In this document: positions 7,478 through 14,931 of the stretch, one piece after another | How the letters are laid out: each line of letters opens with the position of its first letter | Position numbering within the stretch: position 1 is the first letter of the stretch | Origin: SHZI01 sp049290495 | GTDB lineage: Bacteria > Pseudomonadota > Gammaproteobacteria > Steroidobacterales > GCA-2729495 | Length of the DNA: 20,514 nucleotides | Direction: 5' to 3' | Assembly (NCBI GenBank): GCA_049290495.1 | Contig: JBATNV010000063.1 | Coordinates: 1-20,514 of the forward strand | Position numbers and translations under genes: made by a program | Notes under the pieces: generated by a model | Told to the model about the DNA's origin: nothing | The model's input: the letters and a program-made list of their open reading frames with translations, nothing else | Databases searched by the model: none

Positions 7478-8929
7478 TCAGCCGACCGCGCCCTCCAGGC
7501 TGACGTTGAGAAGATTCTGTGCCTCTACGGCAAATTCCATTGGCAGTTCGCGGAATACCTGTTTGCAAAAGCCGTTGACGATCAGGTTGACCGCGTCTTC
7601 CTGCGACAGGCCACGCTGCCGGCAATAGAAGAGCTGGTCGTCGCCGATCTTCGAGGTGGTTGCTTCGTGTTCCACGATCGCCGACGGGTTGCGTATTTCC
7701 ATATACGGATAGGTATGTGCCGCAGAATGGCTACCCATCAGCAGTGAGTCGCACTGCGTAAAATTGCGCGCACCTTCCGCCGTCGGCAACACCTTGACCA
7801 GACCCCGGTAGGCACTTTGAGAGCGTCCGGCGGCAATGCCCTTGGAAACGATGGTGCTGCGCGTATTGCGGCCGATATGGATCATCTTGGTGCCGGTATC
7901 GGCCTGCTGAAAATTATTGGTGACAGCAACCGAGTAAAACTCGCCGACAGAATTCTCGCCACGCAAAATGCAGCTCGGATACTTCCATGTGATGGCCGAA
8001 CCGGCCTCGACCTGGGTCCATGAAATCTTGGAATTGGCACCACGGCAGTCGCCGCGCTTGGTGACAAAGTTGTAAATGCCACCAAGACCTTGCTCGTCGC
8101 CCGGATACCAGTTCTGTACGGTGGAATACTTGACCGTTGCGTCCTTCAGCGCGATCAGCTCGACCACTGCCGCATGCAACTGGTTCTCGTCGCGTTGTGG
8201 TGCCGTGCAGCCTTCGAGATAGCTCACGTGGCTGCCTTCCTCGGCGATGATCAGGGTGCGTTCAAACTGGCCAGTCTTGGCCTGGTTGATCCGGAAATAT
8301 GTAGACAGCTCCATCGGACAGCGCACGCCCTTGGGGATATAGACGAAGGAGCCATCGGTAAACATGGCCGAGTTCAGGGCGGCAAAATAGTTGTCGCGAT
8401 AGGGGACGACCGTACCGAGATATTGCCTGACCAGCTCGGGATGTTGCCTGGCCGCTTCGGAGAAGGAGCAGAAAATCACACCCACAGCCGCCAGCTTGTC
8501 TCTAAAGGTGGTGGTAACCGAAACGCTGTCAAATACGGCATCTACCGCGACACCGGCGAGCCGGGCCCGTTCATGCAGTGGCACACCCAGCTTCTCGTAG
8601 GTGGCAAGCAGCTTCGGGTCCACCTCATCGATGGACTTGAGCCCAGGTTTCTTGCGCGGTGCTGAGTAATAGGAGATGTCCTGGTAATCGATCGGCGGAT
8701 AGTGCAGCCGGGTCCAGGTCGGCTCATGCATCGTCAGCCAGTGACGGTAGGCCTTCAGTCGCCACTCAAGCAGGAATTCCGGTTCATCTTTTTTGTGCGA
8801 GATAAAGCGGATCACGTCCTCACTGTGGCCGGGCGCCACCGTGTCTGACTCGATATCGGTAACAAAGCCATGCTGGTAGCGACGGCTGATCAGTTCATCG
8901 AGACCAGGATTTTGCACTTTGCTGTCCAT
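7478..8929 (-). CDS. sufB: Fe-S cluster assembly protein SufB
   Basis: This is the scaffold subunit that accepts sulfur and carries the nascent cluster in SufBC2D. The protein is 483 aa against 495 in E. coli. Conserved blocks are YSAPRKKPGLKSIDEVDP, VPYRDNYFAALNSAMFTDGS, IPKGVRCPMELSTYFRIN, and FTQCDSLLMGSHSAAHTYPY. C393 in the last block and E422 in HEATTSKIGDDQ have the same 29-residue spacing as the essential C405 and E434 of E. coli SufB. The ATG at 8929 lies 18 nt after the regulator stop. It is the first structural gene of the operon. Confidence 0.96.
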   Translation of the reverse strand: MDSKVQNPGLDELISRRYQHGFVTDIESDTVAPGHSEDVIRFISHKKDEPEFLLEWRLKAYRHWLTMHEPTWTRLHYPPIDYQDISYYSAPRKKPGLKSIDEVDPKLLATYEKLGVPLHERARLAGVAVDAVFDSVSVTTTFRDKLAAVGVIFCSFSEAARQHPELVRQYLGTVVPYRDNYFAALNSAMFTDGSFVYIPKGVRCPMELSTYFRINQAKTGQFERTLIIAEEGSHVSYLEGCTAPQRDENQLHAAVVELIALKDATVKYSTVQNWYPGDEQGLGGIYNFVTKRGDCRGANSKISWTQVEAGSAITWKYPSCILRGENSVGEFYSVAVTNNFQQADTGTKMIHIGRNTRSTIVSKGIAAGRSQSAYRGLVKVLPTAEGARNFTQCDSLLMGSHSAAHTYPYMEIRNPSAIVEHEATTSKIGDDQLFYCRQRGLSQEDAVNLIVNGFCKQVFRELPMEFAVEAQNLLNVSLEGAVG

Positions 8930-8947
8930 GATTGATCGGTGGCCTGT

Positions 8948-9418
8948 TCAGCGCGGCGAGCGGCGTTCCGGTGCCTTGCCGCGACGTACAGACAGGTCGG
9001 TTAATGGGAATTCATGCGGCGGATGGGCAAGATCAGCCAGTGTGACGGTGTCAAGCGCGCCACGGATGGTGCGGTTGATCTTTTGCCACGCATCGCCGAC
9101 AGCGCACCCATCCTCAAGCTCGCACTGGCTATCGGTCATGCTGCATTCGGTGATGCTGAGCGGGCCTTCCAGTACATCGACGATTTCTGCTGCACTGATG
9201 TTCTCTGGCCTACGGGACAGCGCGTAGCCGCCTTCGGCTCCACGCAGGGAGTGCACAAGATCACCGCGGGCGAGGATCTTCAGCAGTTTCTGTACGGTAG
9301 GCAGCGCGATGCGCGTGCCGGTCGCGACATCACTGGCTGAACAGACTCCGTCAGTCTGCGCCGCCAGATGCACGAGGATCATCGTGCCGTAGTCAGTCAA
9401 TTTACTGATGCGAAGCAT
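8948..9418 (-). CDS. sufR: Rrf2-family SUF regulator (IscR-like, Fe-S sensing)
   Basis: This is a winged-helix Rrf2 repressor of the IscR-like SUF regulator group, expected to sense cluster supply and control the operon it heads. The protein is 156 aa. The DNA-binding domain starts with LRISKLTDYGTMILVHLA and includes LPTVQKLLKILARGDLV and SLRGAEGGYALSR. Three cysteines, C92, C99 and C105, in ECSMTDSQC and ELEDGC have a C-x6-C-x5-C spacing. This is close to the C-x5-C-x5-C of IscR and would hold a [2Fe-2S] cluster. An inverted repeat lies right in front of the ATG. The symbol is used in the sense of the gammaproteobacterial Rrf2 suf regulator, not the unrelated cyanobacterial SufR. Confidence 0.92.
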   Translation of the reverse strand: MLRISKLTDYGTMILVHLAAQTDGVCSASDVATGTRIALPTVQKLLKILARGDLVHSLRGAEGGYALSRRPENISAAEIVDVLEGPLSITECSMTDSQCELEDGCAVGDAWQKINRTIRGALDTVTLADLAHPPHEFPLTDLSVRRGKAPERRSPR

Positions 9419-9421
9419 ATG

Positions 9422-9436
9422 GGACTATCCTAGTCC
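9422..9436. promoter_or_regulatory. Probable operator of the suf regulator
   Basis: GGACTATCCTAGTCC is a perfect 6-bp inverted repeat with a 3-bp spacer. It ends three bases before the ATG of the Rrf2 gene, and on the minus strand it contains the AGGA that is the only candidate ribosome binding site. IscR-like and other Rrf2 proteins bind short dyads with ACTA/TAGT half sites, so this is a good candidate for an autoregulatory operator. No convincing -35/-10 pair was found beside it. The symmetry is seen directly; binding is inferred. Confidence 0.7.
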
Positions 9437-9501
9437 AATATGCTTTTAAGGGGAATAGCCCGCACAAATGTACTTCTGTGGAGAACCGGGTCGCTGTGCA
9501 G

Positions 9502-9515
9502 AATTTTGGTATCCT
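9502..9515 (+). promoter_or_regulatory. Possible extended -10 promoter for mlaFEDCB
   Basis: The sequence TTTTGGTATCCT ending at 9515 has the TGn extension followed by TATCCT, which matches four of six bases of the -10 consensus. It lies 36 nt before the GTG of mlaF. No good -35 hexamer sits at 16-18 nt, so this is tentative. Confidence 0.3.
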
Positions 9516-9550
9516 TCGCGCCCTGCAAGACAACGGACTATGGCATCCCA

Positions 9551-10366
9551 GTGAAAGCGTCTCCGGCCGCTGACAACCTGATTGAGATCAGCGACCTGCG
9601 CTTTTCGCGCGGCAGCCGCGTGATTTTTGATGGCCTGGAGCTTGCGATCCCCCGTGGCAGTATCACGGCGATCATGGGTCCCAGCGGCACGGGCAAGACA
9701 ACACTGCTCCGCATGTTCACGGGGCAGCTCAAGCCGGATGCGGGTAGTGTCCGGGTTGCCGGGCAGGAGGTGTCCCGACTGTCCCGGCCCGATCTATATG
9801 CGCTGCGCCGGCGCATGGGCATGCTGTTTCAAAACAGCGCATTGCTGACAGACATCAGTGTTTTCGAGAATGTGGCCTTTCCGGTACGCGAAAACACCAG
9901 CCTGCCGGAATGCCTGCTTCGCAATGTGGTGCTGACAAAGTTACAGTCGGTAGGGCTGCGTGGTGCGGCTAATCTCATGCCTGCCGAGCTCTCTGGTGGC
10001 ATGGGAAGGCGAGTCGCCATGGCCCGCGCCATGGTGCTGGACCCGGAACTGCTGCTCTACGATGAGCCGTTTTCTGGCCTCGATCCGATCTCTCTGGGCG
10101 TGGTACTGCGCCTGATCCGTCTCAACAATGATGCGATGGGGCTCACCAGCATCGTGGTCTCACATGACGTAGCCGAGATCTCGCATATTGCCGACCATTG
10201 TTTTGTGATCTCGGGCGGCAAGGTGATCGCAAGCGGCCGGCCGGACGAACTCGCGAACAGTGAGTCCGAACTGGTCCGGCAGTTTATGACCGGTGCGGCC
10301 GATGGGCCGGTACCCTTCCACTATCCTGCGCCGGACTACCGGCAGCAGTTGCTGGGCCGTTCCTGA
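9551..10366 (+). CDS. mlaF: Phospholipid transport ATP-binding protein MlaF
   Basis: This is the ABC ATPase of the Mla inner-membrane complex, which moves phospholipids between the inner membrane and the periplasmic carrier MlaC. From the GTG at 9551 the protein is 271 aa (269 in E. coli). Walker A is GPSGTGKTT at 43-51, the signature is ELSGGMGRRVAMARA around 146-160, Walker B ends in LLLYDEPFSGLDP, and the switch histidine is H205 in VVSHDVAE. The SGGM and EPFSGLDPIS forms are typical of Mla-type ATPases. The frame is open back to 9440, but the upstream 37 codons do not resemble the family, so GTG is preferred. It overlaps mlaE by one base (TGATG). Confidence 0.93.
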   Translation: MKASPAADNLIEISDLRFSRGSRVIFDGLELAIPRGSITAIMGPSGTGKTTLLRMFTGQLKPDAGSVRVAGQEVSRLSRPDLYALRRRMGMLFQNSALLTDISVFENVAFPVRENTSLPECLLRNVVLTKLQSVGLRGAANLMPAELSGGMGRRVAMARAMVLDPELLLYDEPFSGLDPISLGVVLRLIRLNNDAMGLTSIVVSHDVAEISHIADHCFVISGGKVIASGRPDELANSESELVRQFMTGAADGPVPFHYPAPDYRQQLLGRS

Positions 10367-11133
10367 TGGCGCTCTTCATGCAGTTGCAGAGCAGCTTGCT
10401 GGGTGCCTTGCGCAAGCTCGGTGCAGTGGTGCTGTTTCTTGGCGAAATTCTTGCACGATGCCCGGCCGCATTTGCGCGGCTCAGGCTGATTTCCGCGCAG
10501 GTGCACAACGCCGGTGTGCTGTCTCTGGTGATCATCATGACATCGGCGTTTTTTGTCGGCATGGTGATCGGCCTGCAGGGCTACGATTCGCTGGCCCGTC
10601 TTCGTCAGGAAGACATCCTCGGGGCGGGTGTTGCGCTGACGCTTATCAAGGAACTTGGGCCAGTGGTTACGGCGCTGCTGTTTGCTGGCCGTGCCGGCAC
10701 TGCGCTGGCCTCGGAAATTGGTCTTATGCGCGCAACGGACCAGTTGGCTGCCATGGAAGTAATGGCGATCGACCCGATCCAGCGCATCGTTGCACCGCGT
10801 TTTATCGGTGGCGCCATATCAGTTCCACTGCTGACGGCCGTCTTCAACGCTATCGGCATACTCGGCGCCTGGTTCATCGGCGTATACATCATGGGCGTGG
10901 ACGGTGGCGCCTTCTGGTCCCAGATGCAGGCGTATGTCGATCCATCCGATATTGGCGAAGGCGTGGCCAAGAGCGTCGTGTTCGGTATCACTGCCAGCCT
11001 GATTGCCGTTTACGAGGGCTACAATTGTCCGCCGACAGCCGAGGGCGTCGGCATGGCGACTACGCGTACGGTAGTCACCACCTCGATTGCTGTACTGATA
11101 CTCGACTACATGATCACCGCATTTCTGATTTGA
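10366..11133 (+). CDS. mlaE: Phospholipid transport permease MlaE
   Basis: This is the integral membrane permease of the MlaFEDB complex. The protein is 255 aa (260 in E. coli). An amphipathic N-terminus is followed by hydrophobic helices, starting with the segment SLVIIMTSAFFVGMVIGLQ. Family blocks include IKELGPVVTALLFAGRAGTA, EIGLMRATDQLAAMEVM and GYNCPPTAEGVG. These are the signature stretches of the MlaE/YrbE permease family. It starts on the A of the mlaF stop codon and is followed 12 nt later by mlaD, so the five mla genes form a tight operon. Confidence 0.95.
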   Translation: MALFMQLQSSLLGALRKLGAVVLFLGEILARCPAAFARLRLISAQVHNAGVLSLVIIMTSAFFVGMVIGLQGYDSLARLRQEDILGAGVALTLIKELGPVVTALLFAGRAGTALASEIGLMRATDQLAAMEVMAIDPIQRIVAPRFIGGAISVPLLTAVFNAIGILGAWFIGVYIMGVDGGAFWSQMQAYVDPSDIGEGVAKSVVFGITASLIAVYEGYNCPPTAEGVGMATTRTVVTTSIAVLILDYMITAFLI

Positions 11134-11145
11134 GGACGACACGGT

Positions 11146-11640
11146 ATGGAAAGCAGCAGACCACGTGAGCTCGGTACCGGGCTGTTCGTATTTCTGGGCT
11201 TCGCGGCCCTGCTATTTCTGGCGACCCAGACCACGGACCTCGATGAATATGCGCGTGATGAGGGCTACGTGGTGACAGCACGTTTTGAGGACGTGGCCGG
11301 CCTCAAGGCGCGTTCGCAGGTCGCGATGTCGGGTGTGAGTATTGGCCGCGTTGAAAGCATCGAATTTGACAATGACCGACTCGATGCCGTGGTCACCATG
11401 CGTATTAATAGTCGGTTTAACCGCATTCCGGATGATTCAGACGCCAGCATCCTGACGGCAGGTTTGCTGGGCAGCAAGTATGTCGGGATCGGGGCTGGTG
11501 GCTCCGATACCTATCTCGCCGAGGGTAGTGAGGTGCAGATTACGCAGTCCGCTGTAGTGCTCGAGCAGCTGATCGGCAAGTTTCTGTTCAGCAAGGCGGA
11601 AGAGGCCGGTACTGCTGCATCGCCTGCCGCTTCCGAATAG
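11146..11640 (+). CDS. mlaD: Phospholipid transport MCE protein MlaD
   Basis: This is a membrane-anchored MCE protein that forms the periplasmic hexameric ring on MlaFE and exchanges lipid with MlaC. The protein is 164 aa, a little shorter than E. coli MlaD (183 aa). One N-terminal transmembrane helix lies at about residues 10-28 (GLFVFLGFAALLFLA). The MCE domain follows at roughly 38-120, with VTARFEDVAGLKARSQVAMS, VSIGRV and ILTAGLLGSKYVGIG. The C-terminal tail is short and rich in Ala, Ser and Glu. The stop codon overlaps the strong AGGAGG ribosome binding site of mlaC. Confidence 0.94.
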   Translation: MESSRPRELGTGLFVFLGFAALLFLATQTTDLDEYARDEGYVVTARFEDVAGLKARSQVAMSGVSIGRVESIEFDNDRLDAVVTMRINSRFNRIPDDSDASILTAGLLGSKYVGIGAGGSDTYLAEGSEVQITQSAVVLEQLIGKFLFSKAEEAGTAASPAASE

Positions 11641-11655
11641 GAGGATGATCCGTTT

Positions 11656-12309
11656 ATGAAGACTTTTGCGACGCTTGCCCTGCTGCTCCTGTCCTTTACT
11701 GTGCAGGCAGACAACCGCACGCCTGACCAGATCGTGACCGAAACGGCTGAAACCCTCGCCAAGGATATCGAGGGCAAGCAGGCCTGGCTGGCAGCCAATC
11801 CGGCCGAGCTCTACAAGCTGGTTGATGAAGTATTTCTGCCGGTATTTGACACTGATTATGCGGGCCGGCTGGTGCTGGGCAAGCACTGGCGCGCCGCAAC
11901 GCCTGAACAGCGCAAGAAATTCATCGATACTTTCTACGACTTCCTGCTGCGTAGCTATGCGCGACATGTGCTCCGTTTTGAGCGCGACAAGGTCCGGATA
12001 CTGCCAGCATCCAGTGCGGCACCGGATCCGAAGAATACAGTTGTGAAAAGCATCATGCAGCTGGATGACGGCACCACTCTGCCGGTGAACTATAGCCTCC
12101 ATCAGACCAAGGATGGCTGGCGCGCGTTCGACGTGCGCATTGAAGGTATTTCCTACATACAGAACTACCGTAACCAGTTCAATGCTGAAATCAGCGCCAA
12201 GGGCATCGATGCGGTCATTGCCCGCCTGCAGGCCGATGCGGCCAGGATCAGTACGACTACTGAGGCCGCCGGTTCCAGGCCCGTAGCACCGGGTGCTGCC
12301 GGCAAATGA
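11656..12309 (+). CDS. mlaC: Periplasmic phospholipid-binding protein MlaC
   Basis: This is the soluble periplasmic carrier that shuttles phospholipid between MlaA in the outer membrane and MlaFEDB in the inner membrane. The protein is 217 aa with a signal peptide (MKTFATLALLLLSFTVQA, cleavage expected after A18). Family features include VFLPVFDTDYAGRLVLGKHW, QRKKFIDTFYDFLLRSYA and the C-terminal WRAFDVRIEGISYIQNYRNQ. The last ~30 residues are an Ala/Ser/Gly-rich tail, probably disordered. AGGAGG lies 11 nt before the ATG. The stop overlaps the start of mlaB as ATGA. Confidence 0.94.
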   Translation: MKTFATLALLLLSFTVQADNRTPDQIVTETAETLAKDIEGKQAWLAANPAELYKLVDEVFLPVFDTDYAGRLVLGKHWRAATPEQRKKFIDTFYDFLLRSYARHVLRFERDKVRILPASSAAPDPKNTVVKSIMQLDDGTTLPVNYSLHQTKDGWRAFDVRIEGISYIQNYRNQFNAEISAKGIDAVIARLQADAARISTTTEAAGSRPVAPGAAGK

Positions 12310-12617
12310 GCACGACGCCCGAGCTGCGCTCTGTCGGACCTGGACAGCTTGGTGTTAGCGGGCCGCTGGTCTTTGCGACCGCCGGTGAGCTGCTGGAGGT
12401 GAGCCGCAAGATGTTTTCCGGCAGCGCAGAGATCTCGATTGATCTCAGTGGTGTGACCAAAGTAGACAGCGCCGGCCTTGCCTTGTTGCTGGAATGGTTG
12501 CGCTGGGGGCAGACCGGGCGCCGTTCGGTCAGGTTCACCGCCTTACCCGACAAGCTGCTGGCAATCGCCCGACTCAGCGGCGTCGAAGAGATGCTGCTGA
12601 CGGGTAACAGCAACTAG
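12306..12617 (+). CDS. mlaB: STAS-domain protein MlaB
   Basis: This is the small cytoplasmic STAS protein that binds MlaF and is needed for activity of the complex. The protein is 103 aa (97 in E. coli). The core DLSGVTKVDSAGLALLLEWL contains the DSAGLALLL block that defines STAS domains of this group. The gene starts inside the mlaC stop (ATGA) and closes the mla operon. It ends one base before the stop of the convergent mlaA, with no terminator space between them. Confidence 0.9.
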   Translation: MSTTPELRSVGPGQLGVSGPLVFATAGELLEVSRKMFSGSAEISIDLSGVTKVDSAGLALLLEWLRWGQTGRRSVRFTALPDKLLAIARLSGVEEMLLTGNSN

Positions 12618-12618
12618 T

Positions 12619-13374
12619 CTAGTTATTGTCCTCGTCACCCATGTCTTCCATGTCGTCGAGATGGCTGTTGTCTTCCGGTATGTCGCCATCGTGCATGCGA
12701 TAGCGACGGTTCTGCAGGTAGGCGTCGCGTACAAACAGATAGGGGTCGTAAGCCTCGTAAACCTGGCCATCGACCTCCAGAAAACGTGAGCGTTTGTCTA
12801 CCTGATATACGCCCCAGAGAGCCCAGGCGCCATCGCCATTGTTAAGATTGATCAGCGGGGTGAGCGGTGAATCGGCAACATCCCCGGCCAGGCTGCGAAC
12901 TGTGCGCGGCCCGAACAGTGGCAGCACGATGTAGGGGCCTTCGCCTACGCCCCATTTGCCAAGCGTCTGGCCAAAGTCCTCACCATTTTCCTTAAGTCCA
13001 ATTCGCGTTGCCGGATCAAAAAAACCGAACAGGCCCACCGTGGTATTCAGCACGAAGCGGCCCGTATCTCGACCGCCATTGCGAAACTTCCCTTGCAGGA
13101 AATCATTCACAATCGTGATCGGGTACTTGAGGTTGCTGAAGAAATTCTGGAATCCGCTTCGCATCTGGGGCGGCAATCCCCGCTCGTAACCAACAGCAAC
13201 CGGTCGTAGCAGGTACCGGTCGCCGATGTCATTGACCTTGTACATGGCCCGGTTAAAGGGCTCAATCGGATCATAGGCTTGCTGGTTCTCTGCAGCCTTG
13301 GTGCTGGCGCAACCGCTACTGATGATCAGGGTGACAGCCAGCAGGGCCAGGCGTGATTTAACCCAGGCATTCAT
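12619..13374 (-). CDS. mlaA: Outer membrane lipid asymmetry lipoprotein MlaA (VacJ)
   Basis: This is the outer-membrane ring-shaped lipoprotein that removes misplaced phospholipid from the outer leaflet and hands it to MlaC. The protein is 251 aa. A signal peptide ends in the lipobox-like IISSGC with C22 as the acylated residue. Serine at -3 instead of leucine is unusual. Family motifs are YDPIEPFNRAMYKVND, LLRPVAVGYE, NFFSNLKYPITIVNDFLQGK, FVLNTTVGLFGFFDPA and GVGEGPYIVLPLFGPRTVR. After the family's usual end the protein carries a strongly acidic tail (EDNSHLDDMEDMGDEDNN). The ATG at 13374 is chosen because it directly precedes the signal peptide and overlaps the bepA stop (ATGA). The same frame is open further upstream inside bepA. 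Confidence 0.93.
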   Translation of the reverse strand: MNAWVKSRLALLAVTLIISSGCASTKAAENQQAYDPIEPFNRAMYKVNDIGDRYLLRPVAVGYERGLPPQMRSGFQNFFSNLKYPITIVNDFLQGKFRNGGRDTGRFVLNTTVGLFGFFDPATRIGLKENGEDFGQTLGKWGVGEGPYIVLPLFGPRTVRSLAGDVADSPLTPLINLNNGDGAWALWGVYQVDKRSRFLEVDGQVYEAYDPYLFVRDAYLQNRRYRMHDGDIPEDNSHLDDMEDMGDEDNN

Positions 13375-14912
13375 TGTGTATTTCCGTTGTTCTGTCGCCG
13401 AGCTTTTTGTTCTTTGTCTACCCATTCCTGGATCTGTTCCAGCCGTGCATTGAAACGCGCTCGCTGAACGCTGTTGAGGCCCGGAATAGATAGTGCCAGC
13501 CGCAGCTGGTCAGCCGCCATCGTTGCATCACCCTTGATCAGGTGCAACTCGGCCATATAGTAATGCGCCTCGGCAGTATCACCCGCAGCGCTCGCGGCCA
13601 GTGCGATCAGCCGCACCTGCCTGGCGGTGGGCGGAACATTGTTGAGCAGATCCAGCAAGATGCTGTGAGCCTTCTTTGCATCCCCGTTGGCGAGCAGGGC
13701 CTCCGCATAGTGCACCGTGAGCGGTACGTTGCGCGGGAACAGCGCCATTGCCTGGTCATATATCGCAAAGGCCTGGTTCTTGCTGCCAAGGGCGAGTTCT
13801 GTATTTGCCTGCCCGCTATAGAAGGGGATTATTCCCGGATGTTCTGCGCGCAGGCCTCTAAACAGATCGCGTGCGGTGTCGTACTGACCCAGCTCCATGC
13901 GTGTCAGCGCAATGCCGTACTCAACACCCAGGTTGCCGACGCTCTTCGGGTTCTGCTGTTCACCAAGAAAGAATTCGAGCGCTTTCTCCGGCGTAGCGCT
14001 GGTCAAAACGCGGATCCTCGTTTTGGTGAGCGAGTAGCCGGCACTATCCTCGACTTCGGGGTGCGGCAGTGAAGCAGCCCGTTCCCGTGTTTCCGCGATG
14101 CGGTTTACGGTTACAGGGTGGGTACGCAGGAACTCGGGTGCCTGACTGGCCAGCGGTCCGGTTTGTCTGGCAAGTGTCTCGAAGAAGGCCGGCATGCCTG
14201 CCGGGTCGAAGCCTGCTGCAGCCAGTACGCCTACACCAACCCGGTCAGCTTCATATTCATTGGCCCGGGTGAAATTGATCTGCTGCTGGGCACTTACCCC
14301 CTGGGCGGTGGCAATGGCTCCTGTTATTGCATCGGCGCTTCCCCCGGCAGCGCCGAGCAAAATTGCACCAAGCATCGCAGCCATGCTGAGAATGCTGTTG
14401 CGCTGGTTCGCATAGACCGCGCGCGAAATATGTCGCTGTGTTACATGCGAGATTTCATGGGCCATGACACCGGCCAGCTCGCTCTCGCTGTTGGTCGCCA
14501 GGATCAGGCCGGAGTGAATGCCGATATAGCCGCCGGGAAGTGCAAAAGCATTGATTGCATTGTCGTTGACGACAAAAAAATTGAACTGGAAATCGCCGTC
14601 ATGTGCCTGGGTTGCCAGCTTCTGGCCGATATCCTGAACGTACTCCTGGATTTCCGGATCGCTGAGGACGCGATCCGTATCCATCAGGCTGCGGTAGATA
14701 CTTCGGCCGATCTGCAGTTCGCGGTCGCGCGACAGAGCGGAGTCAGCCGGGCTACCGATGTCCGGCAAATCGCTGTTTGTTGCGGGTAGCGGCGGGATGA
14801 TCAGGCAGATCATCACGAAGGACAGAACGACGTTCCGCAGGCCTGACTGGATCAGCGCTGTCGACGCTCCGTGGCGGGAGGCGGGGTCTGTGCTCGACAT
14901 GGTGTTTGGCAT
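13371..14912 (-). CDS. bepA: Beta-barrel assembly-enhancing protease BepA (M48)
   Basis: This is a periplasmic zinc metalloprotease with chaperone activity that helps or removes stalled outer-membrane proteins such as LptD at the BAM complex. The protein is 513 aa. A signal sequence spans about residues 25-44. The metalloprotease domain has AHEISHV with H152, E153 and H156, the third zinc ligand E221 in NEYEADRVG, and H265 in FLRTHPVT at the position of the regulatory histidine of E. coli BepA. The C-terminal half is a tetratricopeptide-type helical region, ending in EQIQEWVDKEQKA. ATGs at 14912 and 14900 are both possible; neither has a strong ribosome binding site. It follows bcp by 19 nt and overlaps mlaA by four bases. 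Confidence 0.93.
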   Translation of the reverse strand: MPNTMSSTDPASRHGASTALIQSGLRNVVLSFVMICLIIPPLPATNSDLPDIGSPADSALSRDRELQIGRSIYRSLMDTDRVLSDPEIQEYVQDIGQKLATQAHDGDFQFNFFVVNDNAINAFALPGGYIGIHSGLILATNSESELAGVMAHEISHVTQRHISRAVYANQRNSILSMAAMLGAILLGAAGGSADAITGAIATAQGVSAQQQINFTRANEYEADRVGVGVLAAAGFDPAGMPAFFETLARQTGPLASQAPEFLRTHPVTVNRIAETRERAASLPHPEVEDSAGYSLTKTRIRVLTSATPEKALEFFLGEQQNPKSVGNLGVEYGIALTRMELGQYDTARDLFRGLRAEHPGIIPFYSGQANTELALGSKNQAFAIYDQAMALFPRNVPLTVHYAEALLANGDAKKAHSILLDLLNNVPPTARQVRLIALAASAAGDTAEAHYYMAELHLIKGDATMAADQLRLALSIPGLNSVQRARFNARLEQIQEWVDKEQKARRQNNGNTQ

Positions 14913-14931
14913 GCGCCTGTCAGAGGCGGCG

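Noticed and set aside
9440..9550. A longer N-terminus for MlaF starting at ATG 9440
   Set aside because: The extra 37 residues do not resemble MlaF, and the GTG at 9551 gives the usual family length. The stretch is better read as the promoter region.
14118..14789. A 223-codon plus-strand frame opposite bepA
   Set aside because: It has no recognisable features and lies within the conserved metalloprotease domain of bepA on the other strand.
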